DNA of 64,000 bases from Algoriphagus chordae (GCF_003254055.1 NZ_QKZT01000002.1:186001-250000), one strand, 5' to 3'. Shown: positions 1 to 9,542, counted from the first letter of the stretch. A program made the numbers and translations. Notes: a model not told the origin generated them from the letters alone.

Positions 1-1391
1 GAGAGTACCTGCTACCAAGAAGTTTCTCAGAAATGGGCCCGGCGCTAGCCGTAGCAGATGTGAACTCTGATGGTCTGGAGGATATATTTGTAGGTGGAGC
101 TGTTGGCCAGGCTAGTAGCATCTTCTTACAAGGTTCAGACGGTTCTTTTATAGAAGCGGCCAATCCTATTTTCCAGCTACTTGCCCGAGCAGAAGATACC
201 GCTGCAGCCTTTGCTGACTTCAATGGAGACGGAAACTTAGATCTCTATATCGGAAGCGGAGGTCAGGAATTCCTGTCAGGCACACTGTTTTTAAATGACA
301 GACTGTTTTTTGGAGATGGAAAAGGAAGTTTTTCCTTTGATCCGAATGCCTTGCCTCAGCATGCAGAAAACACTTCAACTATTGCCGTCAATGACATAGA
401 CAACGATGGCGATCTAGACATCTTTGTGGGCTCTTCGGTTGTTTTTGGAGACTATGGGGCCGCACCCAAAAGCAGCCTCCTTATAAATCTAGGTCAAGGA
501 AAATTTCAAGATGTCACTAAGGAATGGTTTGGTGCGGAAATAAATCTAGGCATGATCAATTCAGCAGTCTGGGCGGATCTGACCGGCAATGGCCAAGCTG
601 AATTAGTACTAAGTGGCGATTGGCAGGGTATCCGAGTTTTTGAGAATAAGACTGGAAAATCGCTCCAAGAGAAAGAACTACCGGGATTGGAATATTCTTC
701 TGGCTGGATTCAAAGCCTCGTCATTGCTGATGTAAACGGCGATGGGAGACCAGATATTTTAACAGGAAATCTAGGACTCAACACTAAACTCAAAGCAAGT
801 ATGGAAAAACCTCTTTGGTTATATCATTCAGATTTTGATGAAAACGGGCAGGCAGATCCACTGATCTTTCACTACATGGGAGAGCGTCTGGTTCCATTAG
901 CCAGCAGAGATGAACTGATCAAACAGATTCCTGGAATCAAGAGAAAGCATAATTCCTATCAGAACTATTCTGAAATTACTGGTCCTACAGATTTATTTAC
1001 CGCAGAGTCTTTGGCCAATGCCTCCAAACAAGCCGCTTACGAATTTCGGTCTGGAGTATATTTTCAAGAAGAAGACGGAAGCTTTGCTTTTGAGCCATTT
1101 CCAGATCAGGCACAACTCTCTCCTATTTTCGCTATCCTCTGGGAAGAATCTCAAAAAACAGTCCTACTCGGAGGGAATTTCTCAGGATTCAGAGTTGATC
1201 TTGGGATCAATACAGCATCCGCTTTCACAGCCTATCGTTGGAAAGATGGAGCCTGGGAAACCAAAGCATTTCAAGATAGCATTCCCTCCAAAGCTGAAAT
1301 CAGACAGCTTAGCAAAATAACTGTAAACAAGAAGCCATTTAGCATAGGAGCAAGCAATTCGGGGCCTCTATACTGGATCAATCTTGATTAA
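1..1391 (+). CDS. FG-GAP/VCBS repeat protein, C-terminal part (5' end outside window)
   Basis: The reading frame is open from the window edge (first full codon at base 3), so the internal ATG at 33 is probably not the start and the gene is 5'-truncated by the window. The visible part of about 460 residues carries several FG-GAP/VCBS calcium-binding-like repeats of the form D-x-N/D-x-D-G-x-x-D-I/L (for example DVNSDGLEDIF, DFNGDGNLDLY, DIDNDGDLDIF and DVNGDGRPDIL). These form beta-propeller blades in extracellular Bacteroidota proteins, often in CRTAC1/ASPIC-UnbV-type proteins of around 1100 residues. The substrate or partner is unknown. It is followed after about 120 bp by a haloperoxidase-like gene on the same strand, so the two may be functionally linked. 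The family call is firm; the molecular role is not. Confidence 0.85.
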   Translation, partial: EYLLPRSFSEMGPALAVADVNSDGLEDIFVGGAVGQASSIFLQGSDGSFIEAANPIFQLLARAEDTAAAFADFNGDGNLDLYIGSGGQEFLSGTLFLNDRLFFGDGKGSFSFDPNALPQHAENTSTIAVNDIDNDGDLDIFVGSSVVFGDYGAAPKSSLLINLGQGKFQDVTKEWFGAEINLGMINSAVWADLTGNGQAELVLSGDWQGIRVFENKTGKSLQEKELPGLEYSSGWIQSLVIADVNGDGRPDILTGNLGLNTKLKASMEKPLWLYHSDFDENGQADPLIFHYMGERLVPLASRDELIKQIPGIKRKHNSYQNYSEITGPTDLFTAESLANASKQAAYEFRSGVYFQEEDGSFAFEPFPDQAQLSPIFAILWEESQKTVLLGGNFSGFRVDLGINTASAFTAYRWKDGAWETKAFQDSIPSKAEIRQLSKITVNKKPFSIGASNSGPLYWINLD

Positions 1392-1513
1392 AATCATTTG
1401 ATACTTGCTTTATTTCCAATAGCTTTGGGGTCCAAACAGAACAACTTGAAATCTGCTTCCTCGAAGTTACTCCCCGATTTCAGAAACAAACCTTTCATAC
1501 AAACTCAAAATAT

Positions 1514-2854
1514 ATGCGTATCGTCAAATTCATGCTATTTTCAGGATTACTCCTGATTGCAGTCTCTTGCGCAGAACCGGTCGATTATTCCCAAGCCATT
1601 ACAGATGGTCAATATATTAGTCAAGCTCAGGATAGAATCACAGAAGTAATCATTCACGACATATTCTCCCCGCCTGTGGCAGCGAGAATTTATACCTATG
1701 CCTCGCTTGCTGCTTATGAAGTAGCAGCATCAACAGATCCAAATTACGCTTCTTTGATGGGTCAATTAAATGGCTCAGAAGCAGTAACCTTTTCTCCTTC
1801 AGAGAAAGTTTATGCACCATTAGCCTCTTTGGCTGCCTATTATTATGTGGGTACAGGATTGATTTTCTCTGAAGAATTAATGAATGGGCATAGGGATGAA
1901 GCTTATGCGAAGTTGAAAGACAAAGGGATTCCTGATGATGTATTTGAAGCTTCGATAGCCTTCGGCAAAGAAGTGGGAGATGTCATCAAAGCTTACTCTT
2001 CTAAAGACAATTATCACCAGAGTCGCTCTTTTCCGAAATTCACGGTAACTGGAGAAGAAGGAACCTGGCAACCTACTCCTCCGGCATACATGGAAGCCAT
2101 AGAGCCACATTGGAATAAAATCAGAACTTTCGTTCTCGACTCAGCCTCCCAATTCACACCTTTACCTCCTCCTCCATTTTCTACTGAGCCAGGAAGCGAG
2201 TTTTTCAAGGTAGCCAAGGAAGTTTACGATATGGACAAAGCGGCTACGCAGGAGCAAAAAGACATTGCGCTTTTCTGGGATTGCAATCCTTACAAGATGA
2301 ATGTGAAAGGTCATGTGATGTTTGCTGAGAAGAAAATCACTCCTGGCGGGCACTGGATGAGCATCACCGCGATAGCTTCCAAAGCAGCCGATAAAGATTG
2401 GAAAGGAACAGCTGAAGCTTTTGCTATGACGGGAATCTCACTCAATGAGGCCTTTATTTCTTGCTGGGATGAAAAATACCGAAGTAACCTGATCAGACCT
2501 GAAACATATATCAATCAGCACATAGATGAGCAGTGGGTACCTCTTCTACAAACCCCTCCTTTCCCTGAGCATACCAGTGGACACAGTGTTGCCTCTTCGG
2601 CAGCGGCCTATACCTTAGCTCACTTGTTTGGAGATGAATTTCATATTGTCGATAGCTCGGAAGTAGCTTATGGTCTTCCGATAAGAGAATATAGTTCCTT
2701 CTCTCAAGCGGCCGAGGAAGCAGCCTTGAGTAGGTTTTATGGAGGAATCCACTACCGCCCAGCCATTGAATACGGCATTACTGAAGGCCGGGATTTAGCA
2801 GCCTTCATCTGGACCAAGGTGGACACCAAGGCTAAAAATGTAGCAAGCAACTAA
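1514..2854 (+). CDS. vanadium-dependent haloperoxidase / PAP2-superfamily lipoprotein
   Basis: The 446-residue protein starts with a lipoprotein leader (hydrophobic segment then SCAEP, lipid-attachment Cys near residue 19), so it should be membrane-anchored outside the cytoplasm. The C-terminal half has the three PAP2/vanadium-haloperoxidase signatures: K-x6-RP near residues 322-330 (KYRSNLIRP), a PEHTSGHS block near residue 350 in place of the classical PSGH, and SRFYGGIHYRP near 406, which supplies the Arg and His of the phosphate/vanadate pocket. It could be a vanadate-dependent haloperoxidase or an acid phosphatase; the sequence alone does not decide. The upstream neighbour is an FG-GAP repeat protein. 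A strong hairpin terminator follows the stop codon. Confidence 0.85.
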   Translation: MRIVKFMLFSGLLLIAVSCAEPVDYSQAITDGQYISQAQDRITEVIIHDIFSPPVAARIYTYASLAAYEVAASTDPNYASLMGQLNGSEAVTFSPSEKVYAPLASLAAYYYVGTGLIFSEELMNGHRDEAYAKLKDKGIPDDVFEASIAFGKEVGDVIKAYSSKDNYHQSRSFPKFTVTGEEGTWQPTPPAYMEAIEPHWNKIRTFVLDSASQFTPLPPPPFSTEPGSEFFKVAKEVYDMDKAATQEQKDIALFWDCNPYKMNVKGHVMFAEKKITPGGHWMSITAIASKAADKDWKGTAEAFAMTGISLNEAFISCWDEKYRSNLIRPETYINQHIDEQWVPLLQTPPFPEHTSGHSVASSAAAYTLAHLFGDEFHIVDSSEVAYGLPIREYSSFSQAAEEAALSRFYGGIHYRPAIEYGITEGRDLAAFIWTKVDTKAKNVASN

Positions 2855-2860
2855 TCATCA

Positions 2861-2890
2861 AAGCATCCGACATCTCGGATGCTTTTTTTA
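2861..2890 (+). terminator. Rho-independent terminator after haloperoxidase gene
   Basis: An inverted repeat (AAGCATCCGA / TCGGATGCTT) with a short loop is followed directly by a run of seven T, 7 bp after the stop codon. Confidence 0.85.
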
Positions 2891-3029
2891 TGCACAAAAC
2901 TCAAAATCTAGGACGAAATTGAAGATAGCTTCGCTCTTGATGTTTTTATTCCAACAGATATTCTGTACCTTTTCTTGTCACCTTTTTGAATTGGATTTTT
3001 CCACTTCTTGTTTTTAAACCAATTATTTC

Positions 3030-5204
3030 ATGTCAAAAACCATTATCGTTTCCAATCGCCTTCCTATTAGTTTAAGACACCGCAATGGCCGATTTGAGTT
3101 CAAACCAAGTGCAGGAGGTTTAGCCACAGGCCTTGGATCTATTTATAAAGAGGGAGATAACATTTGGATTGGATGGCCCGGAAATACCGTAGATGATCCC
3201 GAGCAGCGAGCAGAAATCATCCTTGAACTTCATGACCTGAAAATGGCGCCTGTTTTCCTTTCCAAGGAAGATGTGGAAGAGTTTTACGAGGGATTCAGTA
3301 ACGAGACGCTGTGGCCAGCATTCCACTATTTCACCCAATACATGGTCTACAACCCTGAGCACTGGGAAGCTTATGTACGTGTGAATCAGAAATTTTGCGA
3401 TGCCATCCTGAAGAAAGCTGGGCCAGACGATACGATCTGGATCCATGATTACCAGTTGCTCTTGCTTCCGCAAATGCTCCGTGAAGTATTACCTAATGCT
3501 ACGATCGCTTTTTTCCAACATATCCCCTTCCCTTCCTACGAGATTCTCCGTATGATCCCTTGGCGAAAAGAACTCTTAGCAGGTGTATGCGGTGCAGATT
3601 TGATCGGCTTCCACACCTACGATGACATGCGTCACTTCCTTAGTGCGGTGGGGAGAATCAACGGTTTGTCCAGCGAAAGCGGCTACATCCAAGCCGAAAA
3701 TAGAATCATCAATGTGGATTCTTTCCCAATGGGAATTGACTACGATAAATTTGCGAAGCAAGCAAAAAGCAAGAAAACGCTTCGCTATGTAACGGAATTT
3801 GGCAAGCAGGTAGAAAATCAGAAACTACTTCTCACCATAGATCGCCTAGATTATTCCAAAGGAATACCACAGCGTATTCAGGCTTTCAATCAATTGCTAG
3901 AACAACATAAAGAATTGCACGGCAAAGTATCTATGATCATGATCGTGGTGCCTAGCCGTGATAAAGTACAGTCTTACAAAGAACTCAAAGAAGAAATTGA
4001 CCTGCTGGTAGGTCGAATCAATAGTGAGTATTCTACACTGAACTGGGTGCCTGTTCATTATTTCTACCGAAGCTTTCCTTTCGAAGAACTCAGTGCATTC
4101 TACAATATGTCAGACATCGCGCTAGTCACCCCACTGCGTGACGGTATGAACTTGGTCTGCAAGGAATTTGTAGCCAGCAAAACTGATCAAACGGGCGTAC
4201 TGATCCTTTCCGAAATGGCTGGTGCATCTAAAGAGCTTCAAGATGCAATTCTCGTCAATCCTTACGACAGACAAGGAGTGGTAGATGCGATTTTCAATGC
4301 GCTATCCATGCCGCAAGAAGAGCAAATCGCTCGAATTAGCAGTATGCAGGAGAGCTTGAAAAAGTACGACGTGTTCCAATGGGTGAAAGTATTCATGGAT
4401 CGTCTGGATCATGTGAAGAAAAAGCAGGAGGAGCTCACCTCCAAAGATGTGGACACCAAAGTGATGAATGAGATCCAAGCGAGCTTCAAGAATGCTAAAA
4501 ACGCCGTTTTGTTCCTTGACTATGACGGAACTTTGACCGGGTTTCACTCAGACCCACAAAAAGCAGTACCGGATGATGAACTGAAAGGAATCGTAAAAGA
4601 CCTCAGCGAACTCGCACAGGTAGTCGTCATCTCAGGAAGAGACAAAGACACGCTGGGCAGGTGGTTTGAAGGTCAGAATATCGACATGATCGCTGAGCAT
4701 GGCGTGTGGGTGAAAAAGAAAGAGGATAAGGGAGACTGGGAGCTCTACGCAGATGTAGAAGATGGCTGGAAAGATGACATCCGAAAAGTGATGGAATATT
4801 ACGTACTCCGAACTCCTGGAGCCTTTATTGAAGAAAAACACCACTCACTCGTTTGGCACTACCGAAAAGTGGAGAGTGGTCTGGGAGATCTCAGAATGCG
4901 TGAGCTATTCAGTCACCTGAAATACATGGCGAGAGGTCACAACTTGCAGGTCTTGGAAGGAAACATGGTGCTAGAAATCAAGCGGCCTGATATCAACAAA
5001 GGTCGCGCAGCTACAGCGATGATGAAAGGAATGGAATATGACTTCATCTTGGCAATCGGCGATGACTGGACAGATGAAGATACCTTCAAGGCTATGCCGA
5101 AAAATGCCTATTCTATCCGAGTAGGTTATGCATATACCCAAGCTAATTTCAATATCAAATCAGTCAAGCAGGTGAGGCAATTGCTTCAGAAGCTGACTTC
5201 TTGA
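3030..5204 (+). CDS. bifunctional trehalose-6-phosphate synthase / trehalose-6-phosphate phosphatase
   Basis: This 724-residue fusion has an N-terminal GT20 trehalose-6-phosphate synthase domain (about 1-465; glucose-binding GGLATGL near residue 29, IWIHDYQLLLLP, and the RDGMNLVCKEF donor site) and a C-terminal HAD-type phosphatase domain (about 490-724; nucleophile motif FLDYDGTLTG near residue 497, GDDWTDED near 678). It should convert UDP- or ADP-glucose plus glucose-6-phosphate to trehalose-6-phosphate and then to trehalose in the cytoplasm. The OtsA/OtsB fusion is common in Bacteroidota. A GH15 enzyme, possibly trehalase-like, lies 1.4 kb away on the other strand. A hairpin terminator follows. 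The function is well supported by both domains. Confidence 0.96.
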   Translation: MSKTIIVSNRLPISLRHRNGRFEFKPSAGGLATGLGSIYKEGDNIWIGWPGNTVDDPEQRAEIILELHDLKMAPVFLSKEDVEEFYEGFSNETLWPAFHYFTQYMVYNPEHWEAYVRVNQKFCDAILKKAGPDDTIWIHDYQLLLLPQMLREVLPNATIAFFQHIPFPSYEILRMIPWRKELLAGVCGADLIGFHTYDDMRHFLSAVGRINGLSSESGYIQAENRIINVDSFPMGIDYDKFAKQAKSKKTLRYVTEFGKQVENQKLLLTIDRLDYSKGIPQRIQAFNQLLEQHKELHGKVSMIMIVVPSRDKVQSYKELKEEIDLLVGRINSEYSTLNWVPVHYFYRSFPFEELSAFYNMSDIALVTPLRDGMNLVCKEFVASKTDQTGVLILSEMAGASKELQDAILVNPYDRQGVVDAIFNALSMPQEEQIARISSMQESLKKYDVFQWVKVFMDRLDHVKKKQEELTSKDVDTKVMNEIQASFKNAKNAVLFLDYDGTLTGFHSDPQKAVPDDELKGIVKDLSELAQVVVISGRDKDTLGRWFEGQNIDMIAEHGVWVKKKEDKGDWELYADVEDGWKDDIRKVMEYYVLRTPGAFIEEKHHSLVWHYRKVESGLGDLRMRELFSHLKYMARGHNLQVLEGNMVLEIKRPDINKGRAATAMMKGMEYDFILAIGDDWTDEDTFKAMPKNAYSIRVGYAYTQANFNIKSVKQVRQLLQKLTS

Positions 5205-5231
5205 TATCCGTATTAATTATCAGAAATGAGG

Positions 5232-5260
5232 TAGGGGTGAAAGATTTTTCGCCCCTTTTT
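5232..5260 (+). terminator. Rho-independent terminator after trehalose gene
   Basis: A stem of about 10 bp (AGGGGTGAAA / TTTTCGCCCCT with one G-T pair) is followed by TTTTT, 28 bp after the stop codon. Confidence 0.8.
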
Positions 5261-5380
5261 CATGATTGAAATTTTTCAAGCCTGTCTGCTGTCGGCGGGT
5301 CTCATGATTTGGACCAGTTGATCTCGTATAATCCTAATTGCGTACTCTGCGTTACCCTCTGCGAGCTTCGTGGCTAATAA

Positions 5381-6274
5381 TCACAAATATTTCTTATACA
5401 AATTATCCAAGATCCTCTTATCGGTTTCGCTTAATCCTGCTTCTATATCCCGCTGTATAAAATGCAGTTTGAATGCACGGATAGCTGCCTTAGGATCTGA
5501 TACATCATAACCTATAATCCTTAATGCCAACACCGGGTCTAAGGTCTTTGATGGCAATGAATCCGTATTTTCTATTGGGAAAGAATCGGTATTCTGGCTG
5601 GATAGAACTGGAAAAACTTCCTCTTCATCATACCACAATCCATATCCTTCTTCCGCCAATTTTCTCCAAGGGAAATAAGTACTTGGATCTACTTTTCTAG
5701 AGGGAGCGATGTCCGAATGCCCGATGAAATTGGCAGTTGGAATTCGGAACTTCCACTTGAGCCTCTTCAGTAACAGCAACAAACTTTCTATCTGTGCTTC
5801 AGTGAATGGCTCGCTCCCATTGTTATCCAATTCAATGCCTATGGAAGCTGAATTCAAATCCGTATCAGATCCCCAGCGGCCACTTCCAGCATGCCAGGAA
5901 CGTAGGTAATCATTCAGCATCTGCACAATCTCCCCATCTCTGCCTACCACATAATGTGAACTCACCTGTGTACGGCTAACTGTGAAAGTATTAATCGTCT
6001 GCTTCAAAGAATCCTGAGCCGTATGATGAATGATCACATAATTCGGCTTTCTGATACTGAAATTCGTTGTACCAATCCAGTCATCAGTAATGCTCAATGT
6101 ATCGTAATCCAGTTCTGCCTTAGTTTTGGGGATTTCTTGAATGAAAGCTGTGGCTTCTTTGACTGCCTTCTCATGGGCCTTATTATTCTTTTTATAAATG
6201 TCTTTGGAGCAGGAGACAAAAGTGAGTGTGAAAATTACTAGGAGAAAGGAAGAGAGATAGTGTGGGAACTTCAT
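5381..6274 (-). CDS. N-acetylmuramoyl-L-alanine amidase (Amidase_2 fold) lipoprotein
   Basis: The 297-residue protein has a lipobox (FVSC, Cys22), so it is probably an envelope lipoprotein. The middle holds an Amidase_2/PGRP zinc-amidase domain: IIHHTA (first zinc His, about residue 82), SWHAGSG, SIGIELDN and FIGHSDIAPSRKVDPS (second zinc His and the conserved Lys/Asp region, about residues 184-197). It should cut the bond between muramic acid and the L-Ala of the stem peptide in peptidoglycan recycling or remodelling. The C-terminal segment after about residue 250 looks like a small helical peptidoglycan-binding-like tail. It is a single gene between two sugar enzymes with no obvious operon partner. 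Confidence 0.9.
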   Translation of the reverse strand: MKFPHYLSSFLLVIFTLTFVSCSKDIYKKNNKAHEKAVKEATAFIQEIPKTKAELDYDTLSITDDWIGTTNFSIRKPNYVIIHHTAQDSLKQTINTFTVSRTQVSSHYVVGRDGEIVQMLNDYLRSWHAGSGRWGSDTDLNSASIGIELDNNGSEPFTEAQIESLLLLLKRLKWKFRIPTANFIGHSDIAPSRKVDPSTYFPWRKLAEEGYGLWYDEEEVFPVLSSQNTDSFPIENTDSLPSKTLDPVLALRIIGYDVSDPKAAIRAFKLHFIQRDIEAGLSETDKRILDNLYKKYL

Positions 6275-6594
6275 CTGTAGGAATAGTTAATCTGAATTCG
6301 AAGCTACAAGTATTGTACTAAGTCTGAAAACTAACACTTGAAAATTGATGGATTATGAGGATAACCTTTGAGGTCTTTTTTGGACCTCGAAGGTTTTTTG
6401 TTCAAAAAATTAAAACCTTCGAGGAGACCCTTCGACTTCGCTCAGGGTGACACCCCAAAGGTTAATTGAAAAAGTCCTGCTTCTGGAGAAGCAGGACAAC
6501 ATTTATATCATTAAGATCACCGTAAATCTGCGCTATTTATCTGCGAGAATCTGCGGGAAATAAAGAAGATATCTGCTGGAAATTTATTTAAAAC
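6275..6594. other. intergenic region with dispersed hairpin elements
   Basis: No convincing ORF. It holds a perfect-arm hairpin at 6363-6395 (AACCTTTGAGGTC / GACCTCGAAGGTT with one wobble), a related element at 6414-6463 with ends AACCTTCGAGG and CCCCAAAGGTT, and a terminator-like hairpin at 6473-6497 downstream of the GH15 gene. The 6414-6463 element resembles the one at 42288-42340. Confidence 0.7.
6473..6497 (-). terminator. terminator-like hairpin downstream of GH15 gene
   Basis: GTCCTGCTTCT / AGAAGCAGGAC forms an 11-bp stem with a 2-3 base loop. Read on the minus strand it is followed by TTTTTC. It lies about 100 bp past the GH15 stop codon. Confidence 0.6.
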
Positions 6595-8376
6595 CTACAA
6601 GAAATTCGGTCTATCCAGCTTCTTCCCGATACGGAAAGCGGCATTCATCAATCCTACATGAGAATATGCCTGCGGGAAATTACCCCACTGACTTCCTGTC
6701 TTCTGATCCACATCTTCGGAGAATAACTGTAAGTGATTGCAATATTTCACCAACGTCTCAAAACCTTCCACAGCCTCATCCAATCTTCCTACACAGGCCA
6801 GCGCTTCAATATACCAGAAAGCACAGATCAGGAAGGTAGTCTCAGGCACTCCAAAGTCATCCATGTGCTTGTAGCGATAGAATAAGAAATCTTTCGCCAG
6901 CAACTCGTCTTCCAAGGCTTTCAAGTGGTCATTTGCACGCTCTAGATCTTCTCCGAAGTAACCCATGGTAATCAACTGCAGCGTAGATGCGTCCATATAG
7001 GTCGAGCCGATTGCCTGACCATAAGCCTTACGATCTGGAAGATAACACTCTTCTATTTTGACCACTGCCATATCTCTAAGTACGATGGCTTTTTGGTACA
7101 TCGCATCATCTTTCAGGCGGATGCCGATTTTTGCGGCAGCGCAAGCTCCTGCCCAGTGAAATAAGAAGGTATAGCAATGCTGTTGTGCCAAATTCCTAAA
7201 TTCCCAAAGTCCCGCATCCTTCTCATTCATCGTTGCTTCGATCTTATTCAGGAGATTCATAATCATCGGACGAGAACTGCTTCTCTCCTCTTCCGTAAAT
7301 CGCTGATCAGAATAAAGCGGCAACAATGAAACCAGAACTTGGCCGTACAAATCATTCTGAATGTGTGTGTAAGCTTGGTTGCCAAAGCGTACTGGTTTCT
7401 CTCCCAAATAACCATCCAAATCAGAGATCTCCTCGGTCAACAATGAATCTCCTGTAATTGAATAAAGTGGTTGGTATCGTCCATCCTCACCAGGACGTAA
7501 ATTATGTATAAACTCAAAGTATTTTTCCAATTCCTCAAAGTGCCCCAAAGAGTTGAAGCAGGTCAAGGTATAATAACTGTCCCTAATCCAGCAGTAGCGA
7601 TAATCCCAATTTCGTGTAGATCCTGGAGATTCCGGTAGGCTGGTCGTAGAGGCGGCGATAATAGCTCCTGTATCTTCGTACTGGTGGATCTTAAGTATCA
7701 GAGCCGACCTCAGAACCAGCTTTTGATGAAAATTAGAAATACTGGTAGATTTGATCCACTCCTGCCAGTAGGCAGTGGTGGCCTGTAGAAAACGCTCAGA
7801 GGTAGTCTCTATCGCTGCTTCCAATGGCCTGCCATATGTCAAGACCAAATAGATAGGCTTGTTCAGCGCAAAAGCTTTTCCGTCCATAATATAACTTAGC
7901 GGCGCATTAGTAGACAGTCTTAACTCCTGATCCGTATCCATAAACCGGATGTGATTTGATCCCATGCTAGACTTCAATAATCTACCTCCATGCTCAGCCG
8001 AAGGCTGACATTTGATAAGTATTTTTGGAGAACCCGATACTGCTTCGATTTTTCGAATCAGCATCAAGGGTTTGTAATAGCGATCAAAGTTTTTGAACCG
8101 AGGAGCAAAATCTGTCACAGCATAACTCCCCTCTTCTGACTTAACAGTAGTTTTGAGAATATTGGTATTCTCCAGATAGACTTGGCTTGACTTGAAGTCT
8201 CCGGATTCCGGGTGTATGGTAAACTGCCCGCCTTTCTCACGATCCAGCATTCCCCCAAAAATAAAATCAGAATCAAATCTTGGTAGACACATCCAACTGA
8301 TATTGGTGTCCAGTTCCACATGGGCGATATAGGCGCAATTGCCGATCACCCCACTTCCGTAGGTATGCTTTTTCAT
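6595..8376 (-). CDS. glycoside hydrolase family 15 protein (glucoamylase or trehalase type)
   Basis: The 593-residue protein has the bacterial GH15 layout: an N-terminal beta-sandwich (about 1-210; YGSGVIGNCAYIAHV, SWMCLPRFDS) and an (alpha/alpha)6 barrel (NWDYRYCWIRDSYYTL near 255; GLWEFRNLAQQHCYTF, which holds the probable catalytic Glu; FGVPETTFLICAFWYIEAL with the second catalytic Glu; and a QGNFPQAYSH-like end). There is no signal peptide, so it is cytoplasmic. Family members are glucoamylases, glucodextranases or, in mycobacteria, trehalases. The nearby trehalose synthase/phosphatase makes a trehalase role attractive, but the substrate cannot be read from sequence. Confidence 0.9.
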   Translation of the reverse strand: MKKHTYGSGVIGNCAYIAHVELDTNISWMCLPRFDSDFIFGGMLDREKGGQFTIHPESGDFKSSQVYLENTNILKTTVKSEEGSYAVTDFAPRFKNFDRYYKPLMLIRKIEAVSGSPKILIKCQPSAEHGGRLLKSSMGSNHIRFMDTDQELRLSTNAPLSYIMDGKAFALNKPIYLVLTYGRPLEAAIETTSERFLQATTAYWQEWIKSTSISNFHQKLVLRSALILKIHQYEDTGAIIAASTTSLPESPGSTRNWDYRYCWIRDSYYTLTCFNSLGHFEELEKYFEFIHNLRPGEDGRYQPLYSITGDSLLTEEISDLDGYLGEKPVRFGNQAYTHIQNDLYGQVLVSLLPLYSDQRFTEEERSSSRPMIMNLLNKIEATMNEKDAGLWEFRNLAQQHCYTFLFHWAGACAAAKIGIRLKDDAMYQKAIVLRDMAVVKIEECYLPDRKAYGQAIGSTYMDASTLQLITMGYFGEDLERANDHLKALEDELLAKDFLFYRYKHMDDFGVPETTFLICAFWYIEALACVGRLDEAVEGFETLVKYCNHLQLFSEDVDQKTGSQWGNFPQAYSHVGLMNAAFRIGKKLDRPNFL

Positions 8377-8725
8377 TAAGGTTTGGTTTGGTTTGAAAAG
8401 TCAGGCTTCTGGGTCAGCTATCAAGAAAGCAAAAAAGACTTAGGGATGCAAAGAATCCAAGAAATTCAGAAAATAGAATTTCTTCTCAAGGAAGTAATTA
8501 CTTCTGATTTAATTCTACCGTTCGTTGGTAGATAATCAAGACTTTAAAGACCCAACAAAATCTTATAATTCACTTTATTTTAGTTTGCGGACCAACCCAC
8601 ATCCCCTCTCTTTTCTAGATGGGGAGACTTTTATCAAAAAGATTGGATAGAATGTATAAAAAAATCTACCCTATTTAAATTTATCCACTTAAATTGCTGT
8701 AAATGAGAACCTAACAAACCTTAAA
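8377..8725. other. divergent intergenic region, no gene seen
   Basis: This AT-rich spacer lies between the divergent GH15 and lipoprotein genes and should hold both promoters. No confident -33/-7 pair, RNA gene or repeat was recognised. Confidence 0.5.
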
Positions 8726-9325
8726 ATGTTAAAAAAATTCAATTCATTACTATTAATTATCCTAATTCTCTTCGCAGGTTGCCAGCCTGAAGATTTAGTT
8801 GACCCTTTTTTAGATGATGATCCAGATGATTCAGGTTCTAAATCAAGTATTTCTTATAAAGTTGACGGTGAACTGATACAAGGGACCTTCAGTGAGGACA
8901 ATATTATTGATATAGGCTCTTTAACTGGCGAGGTGATTAAATCAACCAATTTAACAAATATCACTATAGGTGGAGCTATTCTTAAAAACAGCAAGATGTA
9001 CGGGATAGTGATTTACCTAACTACGGATAAAACATATGACCAATTAAAGAATGGTGATTCCTTCGTAGGGAATATAAGTAACCTTTCGCAATTGACTTTT
9101 GCAGGTTTTGGGATAGAAGACCTAATAGATGATACTGTATTTTCTTCTAGTGGTGATGAAGATGAGATAGAAAACCAAAATCTAGTTGTATCAATCACCA
9201 AAATTGATCATGATGAAGATATCATTTCAGGCACCTTCTCATTTGATGCACATGACGAGGAATTGAATCTCACTAAAAAGATTACAGAAGGTAAATTCAC
9301 CAATGTATTCTTGGAAGAAAAATAA
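8726..9325 (+). CDS. hypothetical lipoprotein, Asp/Glu-rich
   Basis: The 199-residue protein has a lipoprotein leader ending FAGCQ (Cys19), followed by an acidic Asp-rich linker (residues 23-38) and a beta-rich domain with alternating hydrophobic segments. It is probably an outer-membrane-anchored lipoprotein. No catalytic motif was recognised. It points toward the accessory region at 9.3-11.4 kb but is on the opposite strand to the propeller cassette. Confidence 0.7.
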   Translation: MLKKFNSLLLIILILFAGCQPEDLVDPFLDDDPDDSGSKSSISYKVDGELIQGTFSEDNIIDIGSLTGEVIKSTNLTNITIGGAILKNSKMYGIVIYLTTDKTYDQLKNGDSFVGNISNLSQLTFAGFGIEDLIDDTVFSSSGDEDEIENQNLVVSITKIDHDEDIISGTFSFDAHDEELNLTKKITEGKFTNVFLEEK

Positions 9326-9371
9326 TACTGGTTATTCAAAAATTATGTAGGATTTTGGACAGTTCAGAATA

Positions 9372-9542
9372 TTAGCCTCTATATTTAAAACCTGCAATAC
9401 CTGAATTCTGATCATTTGTTATAGTATAGGTAATCCTTTCAGAATCGATAACAGAAATTGTGCCTATAGGAATGTCCAAAGAATATTGTACGAGAGAGCT
9501 AATTTCCCACTTAAGACTTCGGTGTAAGGTTACTATTCTTTT
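9372..9542 (-). pseudogene. remnant of a six-bladed beta-propeller gene (C-terminal tail)
   Basis: On the minus strand an open stretch of 56 codons with no plausible own start ends in ITNDQNSGIAGFKYRG-stop. This resembles the C-terminus of the intact propeller gene at 9710-10771 (LTSDKDPGIAVFKY-stop), with matching IS-x-I-x-V/I-S-E spacing before it. The similarity is limited to the last 40 or so codons (about 9372-9505). From 9506 the sequence continues into the 189-bp repeat shared with the nadD 3' flank, so the fragment was cut at a rearrangement junction. Confidence 0.6.
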
